Of a stretch of 64,000 nucleotides of DNA, positions 34,200-45,336 are shown one piece after another. The position numbers were made by a program, and so were the translations under genes. The notes beneath the pieces are model-generated. The model saw nothing but the letters and a program-made list of their open reading frames with translations, ran no database searches and was not told where the DNA came from. The DNA lies in contig CP141148.1 of assembly GCA_035235625.1 (NCBI GenBank), positions 10,845,001 to 10,909,000 on the forward strand. The letters run 5' to 3'. Source of the DNA: Saururus chinensis (lineage: Eukaryota > Streptophyta > Magnoliopsida > Piperales > Saururaceae). Numbering within the stretch: the stretch's first letter is position 1; each line of letters opens with the position of its first letter.

Positions 34200-35477
34200 C
34201 AATGTTCGTATCTGACCTGGCCATCGAACCGGATTGGTGGCTGGCCAAGCCAACCGGGTTCAACTGGTGGGTCAGCCTGGGTTGGCCTGGTTGACATAAA
34301 ATCCAACAAGCACTCTCCCTCCCCATCTTATATAATTACTATTCTATTTCCAAGTTCCTAAAGTCCCATTTTATGACCTTGTTAATATTGAAGAGAAACA
34401 AATTCAGACATTGAAACTTCGTATTAGGTCTATGCCGCTATCGCTGTATTTACAAAGCTGAATTCATCATGGTCGTAGTCATCATGTGAAATAGCAAATT
34501 ATGTAAATAGCTCAACAGAAGAAAAGGACCAGGAATCCAAATTGAACCCAACAAAATTTGCCTACTATCAAAAGAATATTTTACAGAGCAAAAGGAACCA
34601 CCCCATTGTTAGATCTCACTTCTTGAACCATATGCAACAAATAAAGATTGAAGGCTACCTCTTTAATTACACTATCTAGATAAAAAAAATTACAATAAAA
34701 TAATATTTCCTTTCCTCAATGGTAGCAAAGAAGGAACAACTTTCTTCTAAATAACTTAGTATGAAGACAAAAAAAGAGTAGCAAAAACTTTTGGCTTCAC
34801 CTTACTTGAAACTTAGAGCTTAGAGATCTCTCCACCTGGCACTGAGCATAGGCACCCTAAACGACAATAGGAATCTTAGTTGGCCCCTTGTAAGGGAGAG
34901 GAGGGAATGACGGATGATAGTGGGGAGGGAAGGGAAGGAATGGGGCTTAGGTGGAGGGAAGAAATTTTCTTGCTCCTCACTAATAATGAGCTCAATGTAA
35001 ACTATGCATGAGATATTTTCATCTATGACATCGATGACACACACACTAGTATATATTAGCGTCAATATCACTCGTGCCAATATGCACTAATGTGTGTGTC
35101 ATTATTCTTAGATGGAGAGCTTTAAGGATCAAATGCAAGTTGGGGAAGGGATGTCAGCCAAAAAGAGGGGAGGGAATGGACGACAACAAAGTGAGGGAAT
35201 GGAAGACAATAAAGTGCAAAGGGAGGAAGGAAGAGAATGGTGTTCATAAAGATCTGGCATGGGAGGTGGGTTAGACTTGAACTTTCAAGGGAGTCCCTTT
35301 TTTTTTCCCCTAAGGCCAGGTGAACTGATCTGAGTTGGGCCAACGGTTAACCCAGGTGATTCCATGCAACTCGGACAGTTTTAAAACCCAAAAAGACCGG
35401 CCAACCATCCCAAAAAATAAACTAAGTCCGATCAAACCTGGTCAGACAAGCCGGGTTGGTCCAGTTTTTAGATCACT
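34200..35477. mobile_element. Non-autonomous TIR transposon, 1.28 kb
   Basis: The left end (CAATGTTCGTATCTGACCTGG...GAACCGG) and the complement of the right end (GATCTAAAAACTGGACC...ACCCGGC) share the repeated CCGGGTT/GGTTGG-rich signature of a common plant MITE/MULE type. Flanks TATTAAAAG (34191-34199) and GGTTAAAAG (35478-35486) agree at 7 of 9 bases. The interior has no protein. The related insertion at 56939-57929 uses the same AACCCGG/GGTTGAACC terminal style. Confidence 0.6.
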
Positions 35478-35486
35478 GGTTAAAAG

Positions 35487-36120
35487 AGCTCTTAATAGCA
35501 CTTTACAAGACTATAATGCCCTTTTTTACTTTTTCTTAGAGCGGTTAGTAGGTTTACTAACGAAAATGGCCCTGTTTACTCTATTAACAGCTCCATTGAG
35601 GCCGGGCATATAGTTTTTCAAACCTGAGATCTATGTCTAGCTTTTAACAAAGATACGGTTCAAGTGTAATATACTATAAAAGAAAGGGTACAAAAAAAGA
35701 ATTAAATTGTATAATTTCAAATTAAATCGGCTAAATTTTGGTCCCAGCCTTGGCCTAATGATAATCTCGGTAGTCCTGAATATGCCAGGCATTTATGAAA
35801 TATCTAGAGTTCTCCAGCTCAACTTGTATTTAAACCCCCCACAGTTATTAAATAAAAAAATTAAACAATACTCCTTCTGTCTTAAATTAATAGCTCTATT
35901 TGACAAAAAAAATTTATTCTTTGCTAATAGCTCAAATTTGTCCAATTTAAATGGTTAACTACTTAAAAAAGAGTACGGAAAACTTATTTCCCTTTCTCTT
36001 AGACGTGGGTTTCACCATTTAATAAAAACCATTAATTTTTCCAAAGAAAGAAGTAAAACTACCCATGGAGAAAATCCTAGAACTTCCAAACGGCAATGTT
36101 AAATCACTATGATTCACATC
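35487..36120. other. Intergenic with a MITE fragment
   Basis: No coding frame of note. A Stowaway-like terminus starts at 35871 after TA (CTCCTTCTGTCTTAAATTAA); its right end was not resolved. The 3' UTR of COX6A on the minus strand should end in this stretch, but no poly(A) site was fixed. Confidence 0.45.
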
Positions 36121-36255
36121 CATGTTTTTTATTGGGTTAAACAAGCCAAAAGTAAACTTGCCACCGAGCACCAAGTACAATTTTCAAGTCTCATTTGATC
36201 AAACACAGGATTTAACTGAACATCAATCAGAAATTGCAGAAAAGGGAAAATGCTA

Positions 36256-36296
36256 TCAATGTTCATGGCTTTTCGTCTCAAACAGACCATCAGGAC
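36256..36296 (-). CDS. COX6A: COX6A exon 4 (terminal)
   Basis: Acceptor CTGTTTCCAG, then the last two bases of the Gly codon and PDGLFETKSHEH with stop TGA at 36258-36256. Confidence 0.96.
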
Positions 36297-39200
36297 CTGG
36301 AAACAGATGGACACTAAGAGAATCAGCATAAGAATAAAGCCACCTGTACAATATAACTGATTCAGTGAAATGACTCCAAAGAGCAAATTGCAAAGGCATA
36401 TTTCACTTGTGCTTAATATTAACCAAATATTTGATTAAATTGTACTTGAAAATCTTCCAAGTCAAACATTCTCAGGTTATACACATCACACACATGGCTC
36501 GCAATATATTCTAAAGGAAATATATCAGTGACCTAAAGATAGGATATATGGAGATATTGGAAAAGAATATCAGCAAACCAAAAATATTTTCATGAGTATC
36601 TTGTTAATCTCAACATATATTACCATCTAAAAGCCCTAACACTGATCTCAAAAAATCATAACACTATGTGAATACACTATACTAACATATATTACATTTA
36701 TCAAGTGGAAAACATGATAAATAATGATAAAGATGAACAAGTTTGAAGGTAATATTAATGATTAAGGAGAGAACATAATATTGTATATCTAAATAAATCC
36801 TCAAAAGGCAAAACAAGAATAGACAATGGAGAATATGATAATGTATCGGTCACTTGTGCCAAGAAAGGGCATCAAAGTCTCCAAAAAAGTGAGGGTGGGT
36901 CCAAGACATAGCCAAATATCTTAAATATATCGACAACATCTAAGATACATTAGAGATAATGGGGAAGATACAATCTTCCCTCATATCTTGTATCGGTCAA
37001 GTGACAGATACAAATATATCTAAGATAGATATATCTCAGATATTGCAAACCATGATCACATACTGATCAAATATTTTAGTTGTATAACCTAAACATCGTT
37101 CTAGTCATAACCATGCATGTACTTTATACTATCCACCTAAACGGAAATTGGAAAGTTCTTTTGACTGAATTCTAGGGTTGAAATTTCCTCCTAATCATCT
37201 CTAGCTTTTCAACTGTACTAGTACCAGTCAGGAAAAGAATGTCACCCTCTCCTCACCTTGCTGAAGGTATGACAATAATGCAGTCCTAAGTGTTTTAAAG
37301 CAAAATGCAACAAAACAACTCAAAACATAATTTTAACAATCATATTTTGTGATTGCCACTTTATTTTGCTTTTTGCAAATATAACATACTACGAAGCACT
37401 GACATTTAGCTTTCCCCAATAGTGGTATCAGTTAATTGCGACATTGTTTTTTATCAAGCAGCATGTGTGAAGCTGAACATCATTTAGTCTTAGTTTAGAT
37501 CCCGTAACATCACTAGCTTATTCATCTTATTATTTTGTCGCCAATAATGGCAAAGAATATGTCCAACACATTGAGCATACAGTTTTTACTTTTAAAGTGA
37601 GAAGTTTGACCAGACTATAAAATTTCTTAACCTACACATGTCTCATCACCAAACCAAAGTTCCTTCTGAACACCTAATACTACATTAAATATAAACAATA
37701 CAAAATTACAAATAATATTTATAAGCGCATGATTGCAACGAATAGTTGCACTCGATTGACATATTGTGGCACATAATTCATATAAAGTGCAAGTTTGTGT
37801 TGTGTACCGAATTGGTACTCGGCAAAATAGATAGGAATATTGGATGAAGGGGATTAGAAATACCCACCTACTAGCACAATGTGCAAGCAGAGAGAGGGAA
37901 GAAAGGATAAGGGAGAGGACGAAAGAGGAGAGAGGGGAATTTGGGTATAGTTATTTCCTCCATAAGTAAATCCAAGTATAGCCCATACATTTAAATAGAA
38001 AAGCTAATGGGCCTAAACATCCTAAGCCTAAAGCCCATTAGAAGTAATTGAATTACAAATTGTGACTAACTCCCTCTTCTAATAGATTTAATTAAAACGC
38101 ATAAACAAACCTAAGGTGGGGCCAGTAGTCTAGGCAAGGCAGGTCACAACTGTGATATATCACATCTTGCAGACACTAACATAGAAAACCTAATAATACA
38201 TTAATTATCCAACAATTAGAAAACTTAAAAAAAATGGACAACTTGCGCACAGAGTCTATATAAAAGCTGCATGTTTTAGATAAGACATATTGCAGAAGGA
38301 ACTAACATACCCCATGGAAATTCCTTGTTGCGGATGTGCAAATATGGGTACGGCTGTGAAAACACAAGACAAATTAATCAATCAGATAGAATGATACAGT
38401 ATATGCAGGAACTGGATATTTACACATCTTAGAGATGAACTCAAAAAAGAAAAAAAGAGCTGACTTCTATACTTCATTTCAAGGAGAAAAAGGTTAAAAT
38501 ATCAACTTGAACCCTCTTCTTGATTGAATTATTTTAAAGCCATTGAGGATATCATGCACATCAGAAGAATCTAGAGCGAAATAAGCATAATTTTCTTTTA
38601 GCTTGCACAGGATGTGGATCCTTTCAACTGCATGAGATAATGATACTTTCAAAGCCCAACACAAAACATTTCCCTTCCCCACCTCCTGTGATGCTTATAT
38701 AAAAAATTGATATAGGCACTACACTCGTTAGAAGGAAAAACTGTCATATGATCTAATAGATTTTCCTTTTACACAGAATCTGACAGAGTTACCACAGGAA
38801 GAGTACATGAAGCTAATAAAAAAGTCAAGTGAGGTCTCTGATAAAGTAGTTGAAGAGTAAAAGTTCCATTAAGATGTGTAAACATCAGGCATGAAAACAA
38901 TTACGTAATATTCTCAAAAAATGTATGAGGTGAAGTGTGTTGTATAAAAAACTATGCAATCAAACAACAAAATTAAAATGAGTGTCAGAAAGTGAGATAC
39001 AGATTCAGAAACATTTATTCATTCTGTTGACTTTGCCCAAGAAGTTACCAAAACACAGTCAACTAAAGATTTTTTTTTTTTTAAAAAAAACATTCAACTA
39101 AAGACAAGGGATCCAATGCCCAACTCCAACAAAGCTATGCAATATTCATGAGCATCTCTGATGATCCTTGCTTTCGAAAATTACAGTTAAGGCGAGTCAC

Positions 39201-42200
39201 ATCAAGTTCAATCTATTTTTTTTTATATATATTTCTAGTTGTAAAATGGATTTAACAATGTTAAAAACATTAAGATTAAAAGAAATATCACTAAATATAT
39301 TATATTACACTAAAAAGAGGATAGAATTTGAATTTTATAAGTAAAACCTTGGTTAAATTGTGTTGACACGGTAAAATGCACATGTACCAGTGAGCTAAGG
39401 CAAATCGAGCCAGAGTGAGCTCAAGCTTGTTTTTACAAGCCATCTTTTGAGCCACAAATTGAGCAGAGAAGAGTCAAGCCAGCAAAGCTACCAAGCTCTC
39501 TCCAAGCTCGCTTGGATCTTTATCACTCCTATTAATCCTTGTACTTCCAAAAAACATTTAATCCAAATTAGACTAGTGAGTTCCATTGCGATCTAATTTG
39601 AACTAGCCAAGCCATCCATGAGTTGTCTGAACCAGCTTGGCTGAGCTTACATAGTTCATTCATCTCCAGAATGTACATCCAGACAGATAAGTCCCATAGT
39701 TCATAATATCTATTATTGGAGATATATCGAAGATATTCGGAAAAAAATATCGTTGACCCAAATATGATGTTTCCGCATGCATTTTGCTATTATAAACATT
39801 TTTTAACATCTAAAAGCCCAGAAACTGATCTCAAATCATCATAACACCATGTGAAGGCACATATACTAACATGAATTACACTTATCAAGGAGAAAATATG
39901 ATCAATAATAATAGAGAACAACAATTTTGAAGACAATTTCAATGATTAAGTGGATAACATGATGGTGTACAACTAAATAAAACTTAGACATCACACCAAA
40001 ATGTTTATCAATAATAGCTGGAGTGATGTGGAGTTTGGAAAGCTACCTGACTACTATAAGACTAAGCATGTAGAGAATCCGAGTGGGAACAGTATTGCTA
40101 TCACTTCATCGTCATCTGGTATGTACTTAAATACTCACTCACATGCCTCTCATTCTTATGCTACCAGAGTGAAAAATGAAAGGAGGAAGGGACTAGGGCC
40201 AGGGGGTTAGAGGTGGGAAAAAGTCATGGGTGAAGTCTGGAGATATAATGCTAATATCTCAATTATATATGAGATATTTAAGATATATTAGAGATATTGG
40301 GAAAGATATGCATTTTAAAGAGACAGATACAGATAAATTTGAGATATAGATAAATCTAAGATATTGTGAACTGTGATCAGTCCTTATGTTGGTTCAAACT
40401 GGCTTCAATCAGAAAATATTGAAATGTCTATAGGCAATTCAATTGTGATTCAGAAACCACAAAAAAATCAATTGTCAGGAAAACCAACATAACTTAATGA
40501 CCAATATGTAAATGTCCATAGTAAATTTTCTGACAATAAATATAATTAGTTCCAAATTTGCATGAGATCAATTCTCAAGTCATGTTTAGTTTCAAAAAGG
40601 GAGAATGGATAGCAAAATGAAACATACTGCTTGTATGTGTTTACATATAATGCATCAATTCTCTGCATTAGATTCAACACCAATCCAAAATAAACAAGAA
40701 CAAGTTAAAATGGGCGATATTAAAATCTTTTGATAAGACCAATCCAAACATTGAACAATAATTTGGTAACTATGGCAAGGATATGCAAAATTAAAAGAGG
40801 GGATGAGAAAAGATCCAAAAAACCTAATAAGTTTGATCAACACCAATAAAATTTCCAGATGTTGGCCCAAATTAGCCAACTTATATAGAATTGACCATTT
40901 AAATTCAGAAAGATATCCCAGAATGAGGAAAGATATCATGACCAACTTATATAAGCATAAGATAACTTACAGGTGGTTCGGAGTGGTGAGGATGGCCCTT
41001 TGACAGGTTATACACTGCCAGAGCAGTGCAGCTCACAATACCCAAATATGTTATCTTCTCCCATTTTGCCGTTTCATCTGACAAAAAAAAGAAGTTTATT
41101 GTAATTATTTAAGGAGCTACCTAAACAGATAGTGGCATCAACCCCCAGAGAGAGGGAAAATACTCTAGTGGTAATCAGCATTTAGTAGCTGTACACAGCG
41201 TTATCAAATACACAACATTAGCACATCCATATCCAACAGCAGAACATCAACAACATAGCAACACTAAAGACTTCATATAAAAATCCTAATTCACATGAAA
41301 CAAGGCGTGGGCGTCGAACTTTGTGCATAAAAACACAAGACTGGATAAAGCTTGATGTTAGCTGTCCTTAAAACCAAATAGTCTGATTTTTCCACCTATT
41401 CCAATGGATTTCCCTTCAGTAACTTCATGGCTTCATTTTTTGCATTATTAATTTGAAAGAGAAAAACAAGAAAGAAAAAGAATCAAGCAGAGATAACCAA
41501 TAAGAAAACAACTACGGGAAAAGATATCATTTTGCAGTATTTTCCCATCGAGAAGCAAATGCCAAAAGATCAATACAAGTAAAGAAAGAATGGTAACAAC
41601 GATATCTTATCTTGGATTTCCAAAGTCATTCAGAGAAATCCAATTCTCAAAAAATTTCCAACCTACGGATTTTCTAGTTCTGCTGATCAAACATAAAAGA
41701 CTCTCGCATTTGATTAAGTTCTATAAACACTGTTCATCACATGATGAATTCTGAAAAAAATATCACGCAGAAGCCATATAAATGAATAACATAGGGCTTT
41801 AAAGAAAAAGTGAACGTACCAATAGACAGAGTGATAAAGTAGAACGAAAATGAATCAAAACTATGGAGAATTCAAAATTTAAGACAAACTTTATCAAGCA
41901 TTTGAGAGAGTCAGAACATCTAATATTGTTCGGATTAGAGTTCAAATTAGTGTTAAACAGGCGTAACCAACATTATAACAGACAGCTCTAATCACGGATT
42001 CATAATAGACCCATCAAGCAAAACAAAAGAAAAATCCAATCATAAACACAATAAATCAGTAATTTAAGGGCCAACATAGCAGCAAATCAAAGGTACATAT
42101 TGATAAGACTTTGAACTAGTGTTAAACAAGTATAACCAGCATAATAAGATAGCTCTAATCACGGATTCAAAATAGAGCCATCAAGCAAAATCAAAGAAAA

Positions 42201-42463
42201 ATCCAATCCGGATTATCACAAACGATATATAACAGTAATTTAAGGACCAATCAAGCGGCATATCAACGATACATCATTCAACGAGAATCCACAAGAAATC
42301 AACGTCGAAATGAGAAAAAAAAAAGTGCAAATTTTCTCTCACAGGCGTCGTCGTGATGAGCGGAAGAAGCAAAGCCCCTCTTCGGAGGAGGAGCGGCGCT
42401 GCGGCCTCCGCCGCGAAGGGCCGATCGAAGAAGAGCCGATCTCGCCGCGCCCACCATCGCCAT
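36256..42463 (-). CDS. COX6A: Cytochrome c oxidase subunit 6a, mitochondrial (four exons)
   Basis: Joining exons 42463-42343, 41077-40971, 38353-38311 and 36296-36256 gives an uninterrupted 103-residue protein. Residues 1-35 (MAMVGAARSALLRSAL... to GFASSA) form an Arg/Ala/Ser-rich presequence. HHDDAYETAKWEK leads to one membrane helix at about residues 50-66 (TYLGIVSCTALAVYNLS). The intermembrane-side tail YPYLHIRNKEFPWGPDGLFE (about 78-97) is the diagnostic COX6a signature. Length matches plant COX6a (about 100 aa). COX6a is a nuclear-encoded accessory subunit of respiratory complex IV in the inner mitochondrial membrane. All introns (1265, 2617 and 2014 bp) are GT-AG and phase-consistent. 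The ATG at 42463 gives the canonical MA-start presequence; an in-frame ATG at 42583 would add an implausible extension. No defect is seen, so the gene is likely functional. Confidence 0.97.
36500..37060. repeat. Diverged repeat copy in COX6A intron 3
   Basis: Aligns in direct orientation with 39690-40380 in intron 2. Shared landmarks are GGAGATAT...GAATATC, CATCTAAAAGCCC, CTGATCTCAAA, ACTAACAT..ATTACA.TTATCAAG and a GAGATATATTAGAGAT-type tail. AT-rich with no coding capacity; family unknown. Confidence 0.7.
38311..38353 (-). CDS. COX6A: COX6A exon 3 (43-bp microexon)
   Basis: Acceptor TTTTCACAG, donor CATGGG|GTATGT. Encodes PYPYLHIRNKEFPW plus one base of Gly91. Confidence 0.96.
39690..40380. 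repeat. Diverged repeat copy in COX6A intron 2
   Basis: Direct-orientation partner of 36500-37060, roughly three quarters identical by eye. Its presence in two introns of one gene suggests an interspersed AT-rich element, or local duplication followed by divergence. Confidence 0.7.
40971..41077 (-). CDS. COX6A: COX6A exon 2
   Basis: 107 bp after acceptor TTTTTTGTCAG, ending at donor CCACCT|GTAAGT. It encodes YETAKWEKITY, the transmembrane helix and KGHPHHSEPP. Confidence 0.97.
41935..42275. repeat. Tandem duplication in COX6A intron 1 (about 165-bp unit)
   Basis: About 41940-42105 and 42110-42275 repeat in order. Both contain TAGTGTTAAACA, CAGATAGCTCTAATCACGGATTCA-type blocks, CCATCAAGCAAAA, AAGAAAAATCCAATC and AGTAATTTAAGG. 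The second copy ends only about 70 bp from exon 1. Confidence 0.85.
42343..42463 (-). CDS. COX6A: COX6A exon 1
   Basis: 121 bp coding for residues 1-40 plus the first base of Tyr41. It carries the whole targeting presequence and HHDDA. The donor is CCT|GTGAGAG. Confidence 0.96.
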
Positions 42464-42954
42464 TTCGGTTCGCTCTTTTGCTGTTCCGCGAGTAAAAAAA
42501 GATGGCGTCTTTTGGGGCACACGACGACCCTTTGCACACACGGAAAAAAAGAAAAATAATATTTTTACAAGGAAAACACACACGTGTGTTTTTTTATCGT
42601 ACAGGATAAGTAAATTTTGTACACGGCCTATTTATTAAGTCTAGTCAAAGCTCATTTATAAATTTTGTAGTTATTTTTGTTATGAAAATATTTACTATAT
42701 AAAAAAATATCTCTGACCTGCTGGGTGTTTATTATACTAGTGTTTTACTAAATTATAATAATATATAAATTTATTTTTTTAATTAAATAAAAAATAGTGA
42801 GAATATTATTTTCTTTTTAGTTAAGGCTTTTGAGTAAACTTGACTCGTACTGATTTGAGTTGGAACTTGTAGGTTAGGTTAGGGTGACCATGTTACATAG
42901 GTAAATGCAAAAAGCCAAGCAGAAACGTAACCTAAAAATGGTAAGTATAATATA
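42464..42954 (-). promoter_or_regulatory. COX6A 5' UTR and upstream region
   Basis: Upstream of the start codon on the minus strand the first 120 bp are mixed-composition leader, including TACTCGCGGAACAGC. An AT-rich stretch (AAAAATATTATTTTTC at about 42556) could serve as a TATA region. Beyond 42650 it is plain AT-rich DNA. A MITE begins only about 490 bp from the start codon. Confidence 0.4.
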
Positions 42955-45336
42955 CACTCTCCATCCTATATTAATAGCTATATTTGGAAAGATGGTACTT
43001 TTTATTTAGGAAAAATTATTTTAATGATAATTAAAAAATAATAATTACCACATTGAACCAGTTTGGGAAATATTTTTCAAAGAAGTGTTCCTTTTTGCCA
43101 CGTAGGTGCCAGCTTCGCTGACACTTGTGTAACGTTTTTTTAAATTTCTTTTAGAAGGACGAAATTAGATGATTTTGTCATTCTAAAACGATGAAATCGC
43201 CGCACTTAGCCAATTCAGCCATCGGCTTCTGAGTGCCAAAGAAGATTTTATCTTTTTAAAAAATGAAATCAACTTAAGCTAATTTTGTCCTTTAAACGAA
43301 CAAAATCAACATAAGCTTATTTCGTCCTTTCAAAGGACGAAATCACATACTTAGGAATCTACATTCCCAATTAGCGTCTTATGTATTGATTTAATCCTTC
43401 AACGTCCTTCTAAAGGACGAAATCAAACTAAAAATTTTAAAAAAATTTATTTTAAACTAACTTTAACACTTGTACCTGTTCATTCATTCAATATATACAC
43501 AATTTCATTCATTCCACACATTCCATGCATAATAAAGATAACATTAAAGTTATTAACATCATTGAATAAAAACAAACATAAAATAGAAATGTTTATCAAA
43601 TATATTGCATCACAAGTTGAAAAAATGTTTAGTATAAAAGAAACATATAACAAAGCTAATGTCACAATCTCTATGTCCTCGACCTCGACCTTCGGCAGAT
43701 GGAATATTATATTTTATAGTAATTTTCTATCTTTTTCGATCCCACTCAATTTTGCTTGCTTCTTGTATATCAAATTCATCATATGTAGACAGTTTCTTAA
43801 TTAATAATCCTTCAGTGCGTCCGTCATAGTTAAGTAAAAAACTAACCATTTTTTCTGCCATCTCCATTCACTTAATTCATAAACAATAAATTAAATTAAT
43901 ATTAGATTAATCAATTATTTCAAAATTAAGAGGCTAAAATTTGATTAAGCAATTGCCTCATATATCAACGAGCAATAATCATACACTTCTTCACATATTT
44001 CTACTCTTATCCAAAGAAGACAATAAATATTCACATACACTTCTTCAAATATTATATCTACCCTATTGATAAAAATATTAAACTATTACTAACAATCTCA
44101 TATGTCAGAAGCTCATATGTGAGAAGCTGGAAACTTGTATGTCATATCTACTTCCATATTTCTCAAGGAGAATAAATTACAACACATCATTAAAAATAGG
44201 AGTTGTAAAACCACTTATAGTCCCACATGAACTGACCTCATCACAAACTAAACACACGCTATGGTTGCGTTCCTTTTAACACAAGCATCTTTCCGTCTCA
44301 TTAGAAAAGAATTAATTATTTCATAATTATAATAGTCATTATAGTTGTAATGAGCTCCTATCAAACAAAAATTTCCCTTTATACCAAATTCGTTCATTTT
44401 GAAAAGTTAAATGCAACTATTAATGTAGGATGAAAGGAGTATTTAAAATCAATATTTATACAATATATTTAAGACAAGAGAACCTTCCTGCAGAAAGCAT
44501 ATGATTAAAAATTTTATTCTTACAAAAGTCAGTCCTAACACACGAATTTTGATTACAGAAAGCATAATAAAAGCATATATTAATTGAACTGAGAATCATA
44601 TGTCATAGAAAACACTCTTAAAAAAAATTATAACTTTAATCGATCTAAAGCTCTAATGTACTAAATCCTAAACTAAAATTAGGGCAAGGGAAATACCGGG
44701 AATCTAGGGCGGAGGATGGGATCGGCGAACATGGCGGTGAGGCGACACTCAAACCAGATGACCGGCAGACACGGCGGCGCGGCAGATGACGGGAACCGAA
44801 GCATGTCTGGAAGGAGTGATCAAGCGCAGATAGAAAATGACTAGAGGTGGGGATAAATTAACGTAATTTTGTCCTTTTACCTTTAAAAGGACAAAATCTT
44901 CTTTGGCACTCAGAAGCCGATGGCCGAATTGGCCAAGTGCGGCGATTTCGTCATTTAGAAGGACGAAATCGCCTTAAGTTAATTTCGGGTCAAGTCTTTC
45001 AAAATGTTAAACCGATTTCATCCTTTAGAAGGATGAAATCAACTTAAACTTGGTTTTGTCCTTCTAAAAAGCCATGCAGGCGCCAGCTGCTTGGCTAGTA
45101 CCAGCGTGGTAAAAAGGAACACCACTTTGGGAAATTTTCCAAAGTGGTTCAATGTGGTAATTATTATTTAAATAATTTACCCTTTTATTTAATGATAAAA
45201 TTCATATTTAAGAGAAAGAAAAAGAAGCTTATGATACTCTTTTTTAAGTATCGAACCACTTAGATTTAACAAAATGGAGCTATTAATATAGAATAAACTT
45301 TTTTCTCAAATTGAGCTATTAATTTAGGAGGAGGGA
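42955..45336. mobile_element. Stowaway-like MITE split by a MULE insertion
   Basis: The left part 42955-42999 (CACTCTCCATCCTATATTAA, preceded by TATA) and the right part 45192-45336 (ending TTTAGGAGGAGGGA, followed by ATATA) are the two inverted ends of one MITE. They match the uninterrupted copy at 19038-19237, including the AAGCTTATGAT interior. The MULE derivative 43009-45182 sits between them, so it is the younger insertion. Confidence 0.75.
43009..45182. mobile_element. Internally deleted MULE derivative, 2.17 kb
   Basis: Flanked by a perfect 9-bp duplication TTTTATTTA (43000-43008 and 45183-45191). Both ends match the MULE at 19550-24537, with the same AAATTATT...AATAATTACC termini, GGGAAATATTT block, subterminal GATTTCGTC-type palindromes and GC-rich leader at 44700-44830. 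Near 43690 the sequence jumps from the equivalent of the transposase 3' end (about 20190) to the equivalent of its first exon (about 23125). This removes nearly the whole transposase. The first-exon start (complement of TTTTTTCTGCCAT at about 43850-43862) is retained. It is a Ds/dMu-style non-autonomous deletion product. Confidence 0.92.
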
